The position numbers and the translations under genes were made by a program. Below the pieces are notes generated by a model that ran no database searches, was not told where the DNA came from, and saw only the letters and a list, made by a program, of their open reading frames with translations. From Rhodobacteraceae bacterium CCMM004 (GTDB lineage Bacteria; Pseudomonadota; Alphaproteobacteria; Rhodobacterales; Rhodobacteraceae), in contig RZWH01000004.1 in assembly GCA_004005435.1 (NCBI GenBank), positions 69,501-133,500 on the forward strand: a stretch of 64,000 nucleotides of DNA, written 5' to 3'. This document shows, piece after piece, positions 26,728 to 35,452 of the stretch; the stretch's first letter is position 1; each line of letters starts with the position of its first letter.

Positions 26728-28155
26728 TCAATGCACCGTGCAGACCATGCACGGGTCAAAGCTCCGCACGATGTGCTGGACGCTCAGCGGCGTGTCCTCG
26801 TCCGCGCCGACCGGCGCCCCCTCCAGGGCCGCCTCCAGCGCGCCCGGCACCCCGTCGCCGTCGCGGGGCGAGAAGTTCCACGTCGTCGGCGCGACGATCT
26901 GATAGCCGGCGATGCGCCCGCCCTCGATCCTCAGCCAGTGGCCCAGCGCGCCGCGCGCCGCCTCGACCAGGCCGACGCCCTCACCGTCGGACGGCATCAT
27001 GCCCCGGGCCATGAACGGCGCGTCGGGGTCGATCCCGGCGCACCACGTCTCCAGCAGAACCTGGGTGCGCGCGATCTCGATCAGCCTGCCCGCGACGCGG
27101 GACGTCACCCCGCCCCCGGCACGGGCCAGCGCCACCGCCAGGGGATGACCGTCGACCACCTGACGGGCGAAGGCGCCGGTCTCCACGACCTGACCCGCCA
27201 TCCGCGGCGCCTTGCACCAGGAGTAGCCCGGCGCGGCCATGTCCTCGTCCGGTTCGGTCAAGCCGTCGGCGGGGTGGCGGGGCCCGCCCTGCATCCAGCT
27301 ATGGGCGGTGTGCTCGACCACCTCCGACAGGTCCAGCGCGCCGCGCCGCCCCTCGGCCCAGAGCCCGGCGGCAAAGGCCGGGCCCCCGGCCTGGGGATAG
27401 GCGCCATAGGACAGATACCGCCCCGGCCCGCGGCCTACCGCGTCGAGGTCCAGGTCCGCGGCGGCGTGCAGGAATAGACCGGCATCCCCGGTCTCCCACG
27501 CCATCAGCGCCGCGGGATCGGTCAACTCGGCGAACGATTCCAGGGGCGCGCCGAAGAGCTCGCGCTCCAGAAACCCGCGGAACTGCCTGAGCGTCAGGGC
27601 GATGCGCACCTTGTCGCGAGGGCCGGGCGCACGGGTCACCCCGCCGGGCTGAAGCGCCAGGGTATGGGGCCACTTGCCCGCCAGGAGGCCCAGGATGTGC
27701 ATCAGTTGCGCGCGCGCCGCCACCGCCGCCCGGGCGCCGCTGCCCTGGGTGGCGAGGAACCGGTCCTCGACGGCCGCGTGCCAGGTCCGCCCGACATAGG
27801 CCGGCCGGGCGAAGTCGGCCATGAAGAACAGGTAGAAGTGGGTCAGGTGATCGCAGACGTTCTCGATGCCGTGGATCAGTTGCGCCACCCGTTCGCCCTC
27901 GGGCGCGGGGGTCAGGCCCTGGGCGTCGGCCAGGGCGCGGGCCGCCGCCGCCGACTGGCTGATCGAGCAGATGCCGCAGATCCGCGGGGTGAGGGTCAGC
28001 GCGTCGCGCGGGTCCTTGCCCAAGAGCATGATCTCGAACCCGCGAAAGAGGGGGCTGTTGACGCGGGCGCGAGCGACGCGGCCCTCCTCGACGTCCAGCG
28101 TCACCTCCAGATCGCCCTCGACCCGATTGAACGGGCCCACCACCAGCCGCGGCAT
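26728..28155 (-). CDS. hupV: Regulatory hydrogenase large subunit HupV
   Basis: Active-site subunit of the H2 sensor (regulatory hydrogenase). The 475-residue protein has RICGICSISQSA near residue 60 and ends exactly at SFDPCMVCTVH with no C-terminal extension, so it needs no endopeptidase, as known for HupV/HoxC. It overlaps the hupU stop by one base. HupUV binds H2 and controls the phosphorylation of HupR through HupT. Confidence 0.97.
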   Translation of the reverse strand: MPRLVVGPFNRVEGDLEVTLDVEEGRVARARVNSPLFRGFEIMLLGKDPRDALTLTPRICGICSISQSAAAARALADAQGLTPAPEGERVAQLIHGIENVCDHLTHFYLFFMADFARPAYVGRTWHAAVEDRFLATQGSGARAAVAARAQLMHILGLLAGKWPHTLALQPGGVTRAPGPRDKVRIALTLRQFRGFLERELFGAPLESFAELTDPAALMAWETGDAGLFLHAAADLDLDAVGRGPGRYLSYGAYPQAGGPAFAAGLWAEGRRGALDLSEVVEHTAHSWMQGGPRHPADGLTEPDEDMAAPGYSWCKAPRMAGQVVETGAFARQVVDGHPLAVALARAGGGVTSRVAGRLIEIARTQVLLETWCAGIDPDAPFMARGMMPSDGEGVGLVEAARGALGHWLRIEGGRIAGYQIVAPTTWNFSPRDGDGVPGALEAALEGAPVGADEDTPLSVQHIVRSFDPCMVCTVH

Positions 28156-29150
28156 CAGTCCCCCGGCCGCCGCGGGACCGGCGGCACGGCGATCCGGTCC
28201 GACGTGGCGTTGACGCCGACCCGCCGCGGCGTCGCGGCCTTGCTGAGCGAGGCCAGCGCCATGAACCATGCCTTGGGCATGTCGGACGGCAGGCCCACCG
28301 GGATCCCGGCGATCTTGGGCGTCTCGGTGAAGGCGTGGCGCGGTTCTTCGAACTCGGGCTCGGTGCAGGCGATGCAGGGGTATCCGGCGCGGGTGCACGA
28401 GCCCTGCCCGTTCCAGGGCCGGATGTTGCAGTCGCCCACCGCCTGGGTGCCGACGCAGCCCAGATGCTCCATCATGCAGCCGATCTCGCTCAGGCGCTCC
28501 GCGCTGGCCTTGTACTCGTAGAACTCGTTCTTGGGACAGGCGTGGTGGACCAGGTGGTCGGTGTAGAACCGCGGCCGGGCGAAGTCGTCCAGCGCGGCGG
28601 CGTCGAGCGTGCCCGACGCGATCAGCATCAGCGTTTCGGTCACCCAATCGGGGTGGGTCGGACAACCGGCGACGTTGATCACCGGCAGGCCCATCCGGCT
28701 ACGAAAGCCCTGGGGCAGGGCGCCACCGGGGAGCGCCCCGTCGAATTGCAGACCCACGGCGCCAGAGGGGTTGCCGCCCGCCGACGTGACGCCCCCGAAG
28801 GCCGCGCAGCTGCCCACCGCCATCACGTGGCCCGCGAGAGGCGCCAGCCGCCGGACCCATTCCAGCATCGGCCGTCCGGTGCCCCCCAGCATGTTGTAGC
28901 GGCCGCTGCCCTTGGGGCCCGTGGCGATCGACCCTTCGACGCAGAGGATGTCGAGCGCGCGCGCGCCCCCTTCGATCTCGGCCAGGAGGGTGCGGACCTC
29001 GGCGCCGGTGGCCTGACTGACCGCAGGGTGCCACAACAGGTCGATCCCCGCCGACTCCAACGTCTCGAACACACCGGGGTTCTCGGCGCAAAGGAGCGAC
29101 ATGGTGCAACCGCCGCATCCGGCCGCCTGGAGCCACAGAACCGTGGTCAT
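28155..29150 (-). CDS. hupU: Regulatory hydrogenase small subunit HupU
   Basis: FeS subunit of the H2 sensor, 331 residues. It starts directly with MTTVLWLQAAGCGGCTMS, so it has no Tat signal and stays cytoplasmic, unlike HupS. Cluster motifs include VGSCAAFGGV, GCPTHPDW, HHACPKNEFYEYK and YPCIACTEPEF. The proximal-site pattern GCGGC lacks the extra cysteine of HupS. Start overlaps hupT by 4 bases. Confidence 0.96.
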   Translation of the reverse strand: MTTVLWLQAAGCGGCTMSLLCAENPGVFETLESAGIDLLWHPAVSQATGAEVRTLLAEIEGGARALDILCVEGSIATGPKGSGRYNMLGGTGRPMLEWVRRLAPLAGHVMAVGSCAAFGGVTSAGGNPSGAVGLQFDGALPGGALPQGFRSRMGLPVINVAGCPTHPDWVTETLMLIASGTLDAAALDDFARPRFYTDHLVHHACPKNEFYEYKASAERLSEIGCMMEHLGCVGTQAVGDCNIRPWNGQGSCTRAGYPCIACTEPEFEEPRHAFTETPKIAGIPVGLPSDMPKAWFMALASLSKAATPRRVGVNATSDRIAVPPVPRRPGD

Positions 29151-30472
29151 CGCGCGCCGCCCCCCCGCGGCAGGTCGAGGCGGAAGCAGGTCCCGGCCCC
29201 GCCGCCCACAAGGCGCAGGTCGCCGCCATGCTCCTCGGCGATCTTGTGGCTGATGGCGAGGCCCAGGCCCGTGCCCTGCCCCACCGGTTTGGTGGTGAAG
29301 AACGGGTCGAAGATGTGGGCGGCCACGTCCGCCGGGATGCCGGGGCCGTTGTCGCGGACCTCCAGCCAGGCCGCGCCGTCCGCCACGCCCGCCGACAGGC
29401 GGACCTGGGCGTCGGCCCGTTCCGCGACCGCGTCGACGGCGTTCTGCACCAAGTTCATGATCACCTGCTGCACATGCCCCGGACGCCCGCGCGCCATGAC
29501 CTCGCCGGGCAGGTCGAAGACCAGGTCGACCCCCTGCTTGGTTCCGCGCTGCACCCAACTGGCGCCGATGCGCCCCGCCTCGGCCAGGTCGAACTCGACC
29601 ACTTCTCCGGTGCCGTCGCTGCTGAGACGGCGCAGGTCCTCGACGATGTCGCGGACCCGCGCGGCGCCGTCGCGGGCGCCGTCGATGGCGTGGCGGAGGT
29701 TGCGCAGCTCACGGTCGAGCTTCAACTCTTCGCGCAGGCGGACCAGCTCGGGCCGGTCCGCGCCCGCCGCCACCCGTTCGAAATAGGTCTCGAACTTGCC
29801 CGCGTAGCGCTCCAGCGCGTGGGCGTTCGCGTAGACAAAGCTGATCGGATTGTTCAGCTCGTGCGCGACCCCGGCCAGGAGCCGGCCCAGGGAGGCGAGC
29901 TTTTCGTTGTGGACCAATTGGGTCTGCGCCTGTTTGAGTTGCGCGTGGCTCTCTTCGAGATCGGCGAAAGCGCGGCGCAACTCGCCCACCGGCCGGCCTG
30001 ACAGAACCGCTCCGGCGCTGCGCATCCGGTCGTCGAGCCGGGGCGACAGGCTGACATCCAGGGGTTGCGGGCCGTCGGCGGCAGCGAGGCTCAGCTCCAG
30101 CGTCGTGGGCGCGCGGTCGAAGATCACCCGTTCGAGCGCCGCGTCGAACCGCTCAGGGTCGGCAAAGAGACCCGCCGCCGGCTTGCCCACCACCGCCTTG
30201 CGCGGGCGGCCGGTCAGGTCGAGGACCGACTGGCTGAGTTCGACCACGGTGCCGCTTCGGCCGATGACCACGTGCACGTCGGTCGACGAGGCCAGGAGCG
30301 AGGCCATCACCGCGCGCAGCTCCTCCAACTCGCGGTTGCGCGCCTCCAGCTCGCTCTGGTTGCGGATCAGCGCGGAATAGGTGTCGTCCACCGCGCGCAG
30401 CACCTCGCCCCAGGCATGGTCGGAAAACCCGGCATGGGCGGCCGCCTCGGGGGTGGGGTCGTGCTTGCTCAT
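29147..30472 (-). CDS. hupT: Hydrogen-responsive sensor histidine kinase HupT
   Basis: A soluble 441-residue kinase: an N-terminal coiled-coil/PAS part (LLASSTDVHVVIGRSGTVVELSQ), an H-box LLAGVAHELNNPISFVYAN and an HATPase_c domain with N-box NLVQNAVDAVAE, DNGPGIP and GTGLGLAIS. There is no membrane segment. HupT phosphorylates HupR when H2 is absent in R. capsulatus, switching off hupSLC; HupUV relieves it. It is the first gene of the minus-strand locus, and divergent from the PhoX gene with 186 bases between. Confidence 0.96.
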   Translation of the reverse strand: MSKHDPTPEAAAHAGFSDHAWGEVLRAVDDTYSALIRNQSELEARNRELEELRAVMASLLASSTDVHVVIGRSGTVVELSQSVLDLTGRPRKAVVGKPAAGLFADPERFDAALERVIFDRAPTTLELSLAAADGPQPLDVSLSPRLDDRMRSAGAVLSGRPVGELRRAFADLEESHAQLKQAQTQLVHNEKLASLGRLLAGVAHELNNPISFVYANAHALERYAGKFETYFERVAAGADRPELVRLREELKLDRELRNLRHAIDGARDGAARVRDIVEDLRRLSSDGTGEVVEFDLAEAGRIGASWVQRGTKQGVDLVFDLPGEVMARGRPGHVQQVIMNLVQNAVDAVAERADAQVRLSAGVADGAAWLEVRDNGPGIPADVAAHIFDPFFTTKPVGQGTGLGLAISHKIAEEHGGDLRLVGGGAGTCFRLDLPRGGGAR

Positions 30473-30658
30473 GGGGCGATCATACCGTGCGCCGCGGCCA
30501 TTGCGACGACTTTCGCGCCCGGGCTGCGGCATCCTGTCCGCACCGGCGCGGTTGTCGCATGGCCGTTACGCCGGGGTGCAAGATGGCCGGGTCACAGCCG
30601 ACACGGCGGGCCAGGGTCCCGAAGGCCCCCCGCCCGCCGTCCAATCAGGAGAGCACAC

Positions 30659-32680
30659 GTGTCCCGCAAATCCATCATCGACGACCCCCAATACGGCAAC
30701 AAGGCCGAAGCCTTCGAGGCGTTCGACGACATCCCGACGAACCCGAATCTGGGCAACACGATCGGCGACGTGATCAACCGCCGCTACGGCCGCCGCGAGG
30801 TGATGCGCGGGATGCTGGGGGTGAGCGCGACCACTGCGTTGTTCGGGGCGACCGCCTTGACCGCGCCGCGGCAGGCCGCCGCCGCCGCCGCCAGCCGCTA
30901 CGACTTTGACGAGCTCCAGTGGGGCAACGACACCACCCACCACATCGCCGAGGGCTACGACGCGCGGGTGCTCCTGCGCTGGGGCGACCCGATCACGGCC
31001 GACGCCCCCGCCTTCGACCCGATGAACCAGACCGCCGAGGCCCAGCTCCAGCAGTTCGGCTACAACAACGACTACGTGGGCTTCTGGACCTACGAGGACG
31101 GCCGCTCGGTCCTGTGCGTGAACCACGAATACACCAACGAAGAGGTGATGTTCCCCGCCCTCGGTCGTCAGGACAACGCCGATTTCGCCGGCATGACCAA
31201 GGAGCTGGTGGACATCGAGATCGCGGCCCATGGCGGCACCGTGGTCGAGTTGGCAAAGGACGGCCAGGGCGCCTGGCAGGTCAAGCTGGACAGTCCGCTG
31301 AACCGCCGCATCTCGCCGCTGAACACCGACATGACCTTCTCCGGCCCTGCCGCGGGTCATGCCCGCCTGCGCACCGGCGACGACGCCGAGGGGATGCGCG
31401 CCGCGGGCACCATCAACAACTGCGCCGGCGGCATGACGCCCTGGGGCACCTACCTGATGGCCGAGGAAAACTTCCACGGCTATTTCTGGACCGACAATGT
31501 CGACGCCGAGGGCAAGGTTGTCGCCGACTCGGGCAACCCCGAGGCGACCTCCTACGGCCGCTACGGCGTGCCCGGCCGCTGGTATGCCTGGGGCAAGTTC
31601 TACGACGCCTGGAACGTCGACAAAGAGCCGAACATGCCCAATAAATACGGCTGGATCGTCGAGGTCGACCCGCTGGACCCCGACGCGATGCCGGTCAAGC
31701 ACACCGCGCTCGGCCGCTTCCGCCACGAGGGCGCCGAGACCACGGTGGCCCCGGACGGACGGCTGGTGATCTACTCCGGCGACGACAACCGCTTCGACTA
31801 TGTCTACAAATACGTCTCGGCCGGGATCGTCTCGGACGACCGCGCGGCCAACTCGGCTCTGCTGTCGGACGGCACGCTCTACGTGGCGCGGTTCGACGAG
31901 GACGGCACGGTGACGTGGATGCCGCTGGTCCACGGCGAGGGGCCGCTGACCGCCGAGAACGGGTTCAACGACCAGGGCGACGTGATGATCGACACCCGCC
32001 TGGCCGCCGACCTGCTGGGCGCGACGCCCATGGACCGCCCCGAGGACATCCAGCCTCGCGGCGACGGGACGGCAGTGGTCATGCTGACCAACAACACCCG
32101 CCGCGAGGTCGGGGACGAAAACGCCGCCAACCCGCGCGCCGACAACGCCTTCGGTCACATCCTGGAGATCAAGGAGGACGGCGGCGACCACGCGGCGACC
32201 ACCGGCACCTGGGACATCGTGGTGCGCTGCGGCGACCCCGAGATCGCCGACGTGGGCGCCATGTGGCACCCCGAGACCTCGGAATCGGGCTGGTTCGGCT
32301 CGCCCGACAACTGCGCCTACGACGCCGACGGGCGGCTCTGGATCTCGACCGACCAGGGCGGCAACTGGGGCAAGACAGGCAAATCCGACGGCCTCTACTC
32401 GCTGGAGACCGAAGGCGACCTGCGCGGGCATTCCAAGCTGTTCTTCCGCTGCCCCGTGGGCGGCGAACTGTGTGGGCCCTACTTCGGCGACGACGGCGCG
32501 ACGCTGTTCCTCGCCGTGCAGCATCCTGGCACGGATGGCACCAAGGACCTCGTCGGCTTCGCCCGCAACTCGACGTTCGAGGATCCGGCCACCCGCTGGC
32601 CCGACTTCGCCGAGGGGATGCCGCCGCGGCCGTCGGTGGTCATCGTGACCAAGGAGGGCGGCGGCAAGATCGCCGGCTGA
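30659..32680 (+). CDS. PhoX-family (DUF839) phosphatase, Tat-exported
   Basis: A 673-residue protein of the PhoX/DUF839 family, calcium- and iron-dependent alkaline phosphatases of the periplasm. It has a long N region (residues 1-45) before a twin-arginine signal RRYGRREVMRG with a hydrophobic segment to about residue 75. Family motifs include VLLRWGDPI, FGYNNDYVGFW, NHEYTNEEVMFP, NCAGGMTPWGTYLMAEEN and RPEDIQPRG. The start is GTG 30659, 7 bases after AGGAG. No pst or pho genes are nearby, so a phosphate role rests on family alone. Confidence 0.93.
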   Translation: MSRKSIIDDPQYGNKAEAFEAFDDIPTNPNLGNTIGDVINRRYGRREVMRGMLGVSATTALFGATALTAPRQAAAAAASRYDFDELQWGNDTTHHIAEGYDARVLLRWGDPITADAPAFDPMNQTAEAQLQQFGYNNDYVGFWTYEDGRSVLCVNHEYTNEEVMFPALGRQDNADFAGMTKELVDIEIAAHGGTVVELAKDGQGAWQVKLDSPLNRRISPLNTDMTFSGPAAGHARLRTGDDAEGMRAAGTINNCAGGMTPWGTYLMAEENFHGYFWTDNVDAEGKVVADSGNPEATSYGRYGVPGRWYAWGKFYDAWNVDKEPNMPNKYGWIVEVDPLDPDAMPVKHTALGRFRHEGAETTVAPDGRLVIYSGDDNRFDYVYKYVSAGIVSDDRAANSALLSDGTLYVARFDEDGTVTWMPLVHGEGPLTAENGFNDQGDVMIDTRLAADLLGATPMDRPEDIQPRGDGTAVVMLTNNTRREVGDENAANPRADNAFGHILEIKEDGGDHAATTGTWDIVVRCGDPEIADVGAMWHPETSESGWFGSPDNCAYDADGRLWISTDQGGNWGKTGKSDGLYSLETEGDLRGHSKLFFRCPVGGELCGPYFGDDGATLFLAVQHPGTDGTKDLVGFARNSTFEDPATRWPDFAEGMPPRPSVVIVTKEGGGKIAG

Positions 32681-32702
32681 CCCTCCCGATCTCTTCCCTG
32701 CG

Positions 32703-32735
32703 CGGCGCCGGAGCCTCTCCGGCGCCGTTGTCGTT
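32703..32735 (+). terminator. Terminator after the PhoX-family gene
   Basis: An 11-base perfect stem, 32703-32713 with 32717-32727, has a 3-base loop and is followed by TTGTCGTTTC, a weak U-rich tail. It starts 22 bases after the stop. Confidence 0.7.
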
Positions 32736-32863
32736 TCGCACCGGGCGCGCGGACCGACGACGACACGGCGTCGCAGCGCGACCTCGTGTCCCTTGCGGGG
32801 TGGGTGGCGCTGCGGTGCGGCGGAGCTACTTATCCTTTCATCACACCCGCAGAGGATGCCACG

Positions 32864-34297
32864 ATGGACCTGTCCTTCGGCGTCGACGCGGTGCTCTTGG
32901 CGCGCATCCAGTTCGCCTTCACCGTCTCGTTCCACTTCGTCTTTCCGGCCTTCACCATCGGCTTGGCGAGCTTTCTCACCGTGCTCAACGGGATGTATCT
33001 CTGGACCCGCGACGAGACCTATCTCCAGCTCTTCAAATACTGGCTGAAGATCTTTGCCATCTCCTTTGCCATGGGCGTCGTGTCGGGCATCGTCATGTCC
33101 TACCAGTTCGGCACCAACTGGTCTGTGTTCTCGGACCTGGCCGGACCCGTGATCGGACCGTTGATGGCCTACGAGGTGCTCACCGCGTTCTTCCTCGAAG
33201 CGGGGTTCCTCGGAATCATGCTCTTCGGCCGCGAGAAGGTGGGCAACACGCTGCACATGGTGGCCTGCGTGATGGTGGCGGTGGGCACCGCGATCTCGGC
33301 CACCTGGATCCTCAGCGTGAACTCGTGGATGCAGACGCCGGTGGGGTTTTCCATCGACCCCGACACGGGCCAGTTCTTGCCCGAGGATTGGTGGGCCATC
33401 GTCTTCAACCCCTCGTTCCCCTATCGCCTGGCGCACACGCTGACCGCCGCTTATCTGACCACCGCGTTCATCGTCGGCGGCGTGGGCGCGTGGCACCTGC
33501 TGAAGGGTCGGGTGCTGAACAAGGGCGTGCTGACGATGTTCTCGATGGCCATGTGGATGGCCGCCGTGGTCGCGCCGTTGCAGATCATCGTGGGCCATGA
33601 GCACGGGCTGAACACCTACGAATATCAGCCGACCAAGGTGCTGGCGATGGAGGGGCATTTCGACAGCTACGAGGACGGCGTGCCTTTGATCCTCTTCGGC
33701 ATCCCGGACCAGGCGGCGGGCGAGATGCGCTATGCGGTCGAGATCCCGCGGATCGGCGGTCCGATCCTGAACAAGCCCTGGGACGCCCAGATGGACGGCC
33801 TAGACACCGTGCCGGACGAGTTGGAGCCGCCCGTGGGCATCGTGTTCTGGTCGTTCCGGGTGATGGTGGGGATCGGCCTTCTGATGACGGTCGTGGGCCT
33901 CTGGAGCCTGGTGAGCCGGGTCCGAGGACGGCTCTACGACGACCGCTGGCTGCACCGCGCCGCGCTGGTCATGGCGCCGTCGGGCCTGATCGCCGTCCTG
34001 GCGGGATGGATCACCACCGAGGTCGGGCGCCAGCCTTTCGTCGTCTATGGCGAGCTTCTGACCGCCGAGGCGGCCTCGCCCCTCGGCGCGGCGGCGGTGG
34101 GCGCATCGCTGGTCGCATTCATCCTGATCTATTTCGCGATCTTCGGGGCCGGGGTGGTGTACATCCTGCGGCTCATGGCAACGCCGCCCCTGCCCGGGCA
34201 GCGCGGGGTGCGCGAAGAGCCGGGGCCGATCCGCACCGCCGGCATCATGCCGGCCGAGCATCAGACGGGCGACATGAACAAGGAGGGGACCGCGTAG
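32864..34297 (+). CDS. cydA: Cytochrome bd-type quinol oxidase subunit I (CIO type)
   Basis: Oxidises quinol and reduces O2 to water. The 477-residue protein begins with the haem b595 region (LLARIQFAFTVSFHFVFPAFTIG) and has GREKVGNTLHMVA, IVGHEHGLNTYEYQPTK and the GRQPFVVYGELLT motif. The Q-loop is short, as in cyanide-insensitive oxidases (CioA) rather than E. coli CydA. Nine or so membrane helices are visible. ATG has AGAGGA upstream. cydB follows after 4 bases. CIO-type oxidases often serve under low O2, sulfide or cyanide stress. Confidence 0.95.
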   Translation: MDLSFGVDAVLLARIQFAFTVSFHFVFPAFTIGLASFLTVLNGMYLWTRDETYLQLFKYWLKIFAISFAMGVVSGIVMSYQFGTNWSVFSDLAGPVIGPLMAYEVLTAFFLEAGFLGIMLFGREKVGNTLHMVACVMVAVGTAISATWILSVNSWMQTPVGFSIDPDTGQFLPEDWWAIVFNPSFPYRLAHTLTAAYLTTAFIVGGVGAWHLLKGRVLNKGVLTMFSMAMWMAAVVAPLQIIVGHEHGLNTYEYQPTKVLAMEGHFDSYEDGVPLILFGIPDQAAGEMRYAVEIPRIGGPILNKPWDAQMDGLDTVPDELEPPVGIVFWSFRVMVGIGLLMTVVGLWSLVSRVRGRLYDDRWLHRAALVMAPSGLIAVLAGWITTEVGRQPFVVYGELLTAEAASPLGAAAVGASLVAFILIYFAIFGAGVVYILRLMATPPLPGQRGVREEPGPIRTAGIMPAEHQTGDMNKEGTA

Positions 34298-34301
34298 GGC
34301 C

Positions 34302-35321
34302 ATGGAGATCAGCTTGGACCTCACCGTCGCCTGGGCGCTGCTCCTGGCCTTTGCCGTCTACGTCTACGTGATCCTGGACGGCTTCGACCTGGGGATCGGG
34401 ATCCTCTATCCGTTCTTTCCGGAAAAGCGCGACCGCGACCTCCTGATGAACTCGGTCGCGCCGGTCTGGGACGGCAACGAGACCTGGCTGGTGCTGGGGG
34501 GCGGGGGCCTCTTCGCGGCCTTCCCGCTGGCCTATGCCATCATCATGCCGGCAGTCTATCCGCCGGTCATCGCGATGCTTCTGGCCCTGGTGTTCCGCGG
34601 CGTGGCATTCGAGTTCCGCTGGCGGGCCGCACGGTTGTTCTCGCGCTGGTTCTGGGACGCAGCGTTCATCGGCGGTTCGGTGGTGGCGGCGCTGACCCAG
34701 GGGATCATCCTCGGCGCGCTGCTCCAGGGGATCGAGGTCGACGGCCGCGCCTATGGCGGCGGCTGGTGGGACTGGCTGTCGCCGTTCTCGCTCCTCTGCG
34801 GTGCGGCGGTGGTGGCGGGATACGGCCTGTTGGGCGCGTGCTGGCTGAACATGAAGATCGAGGGCGAGGTGCAGCAGAAGGTGCGCCGGCTCGCCCGCCT
34901 CTTCGGCATCGCCACGGTGGCCTTTATCGTCGCGGTGAGCGCCGCCACGCCGTTCCTGGAGGCGGCCTATTTCGACCGCTGGCTCGGCTGGCCCGGCATC
35001 CTCTACGTGGCGCCGGTGCCGGTGCTGGTCGGCCTCTTCACCCTGCTCCTGGCGCGGGCGCTCCTGGCGGATGGGCGCGACTGGCTGCCCTTCGTCCTGG
35101 CGCTGGGGCTGTTCGGGCTGTGCTTTGCCGGACTGGGGGTGTCGATGTGGCCCTACGTGATCCCGACCGAGGTGACGTTGTGGGAGGCCGCCAGCCCCTA
35201 CAAATCCCAGCTCTTCATGTTCGTGGGCGCGGTGGTGCTGGTGCCGGTGATCCTGGCCTACACCGGCTATGCCTACTGGGTGTTCAGGGGCAAGCTCGAC
35301 CCGGAAAAGGGCTATCACTGA
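34302..35321 (+). CDS. cydB: Cytochrome bd-type quinol oxidase subunit II
   Basis: A 339-residue membrane protein with about eight helices and the family motifs VILDGFDLGIGILYPF, VWDGNETWLVLGGGGLFAAFP and MWPYVIPTEVTLWEAA. It pairs with subunit I. The start ATG lies 4 bases after the cydA stop, and its stop TGA overlaps the ATG of the small third gene. Confidence 0.96.
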   Translation: MEISLDLTVAWALLLAFAVYVYVILDGFDLGIGILYPFFPEKRDRDLLMNSVAPVWDGNETWLVLGGGGLFAAFPLAYAIIMPAVYPPVIAMLLALVFRGVAFEFRWRAARLFSRWFWDAAFIGGSVVAALTQGIILGALLQGIEVDGRAYGGGWWDWLSPFSLLCGAAVVAGYGLLGACWLNMKIEGEVQQKVRRLARLFGIATVAFIVAVSAATPFLEAAYFDRWLGWPGILYVAPVPVLVGLFTLLLARALLADGRDWLPFVLALGLFGLCFAGLGVSMWPYVIPTEVTLWEAASPYKSQLFMFVGAVVLVPVILAYTGYAYWVFRGKLDPEKGYH

Positions 35322-35416
35322 TGCTGCGCAAGGTCGGGTGGTTCGTGGCGATCTGGGCGCTCAGCGTCGGCGCCTTGGGGATCGTCGCCTACGGAATCCG
35401 GCTGGTGCTGCACTGA
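35321..35416 (+). CDS. DUF2474 small subunit of the bd-type oxidase
   Basis: A 31-residue single-helix membrane protein (WFVAIWALSVGALGIVAYGI) whose ATG overlaps the cydB stop by one base. DUF2474 proteins occupy the place of CydX in CIO-type operons and probably stabilise the oxidase. Too short for default gene finders, but position and hydrophobicity are clear. Confidence 0.85.
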   Translation: MLRKVGWFVAIWALSVGALGIVAYGIRLVLH

Positions 35417-35452
35417 GGCGGGGGCGGGCCGGGCCCGCCGCCGCCGCATTTG

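Noticed and set aside
11112-30472. Hydrogenase locus as an island integrated at tRNA-Phe
   Set aside because: The locus abuts the 5' side of the tRNA, whereas integration normally occurs at the 3' end; no integrase, repeat of the tRNA end, or compositional shift is seen.
30566-33658. A 1030-codon open frame on the minus strand opposite the PhoX-family and cydA genes
   Set aside because: Low-complexity shadow of two well-supported plus-strand genes.
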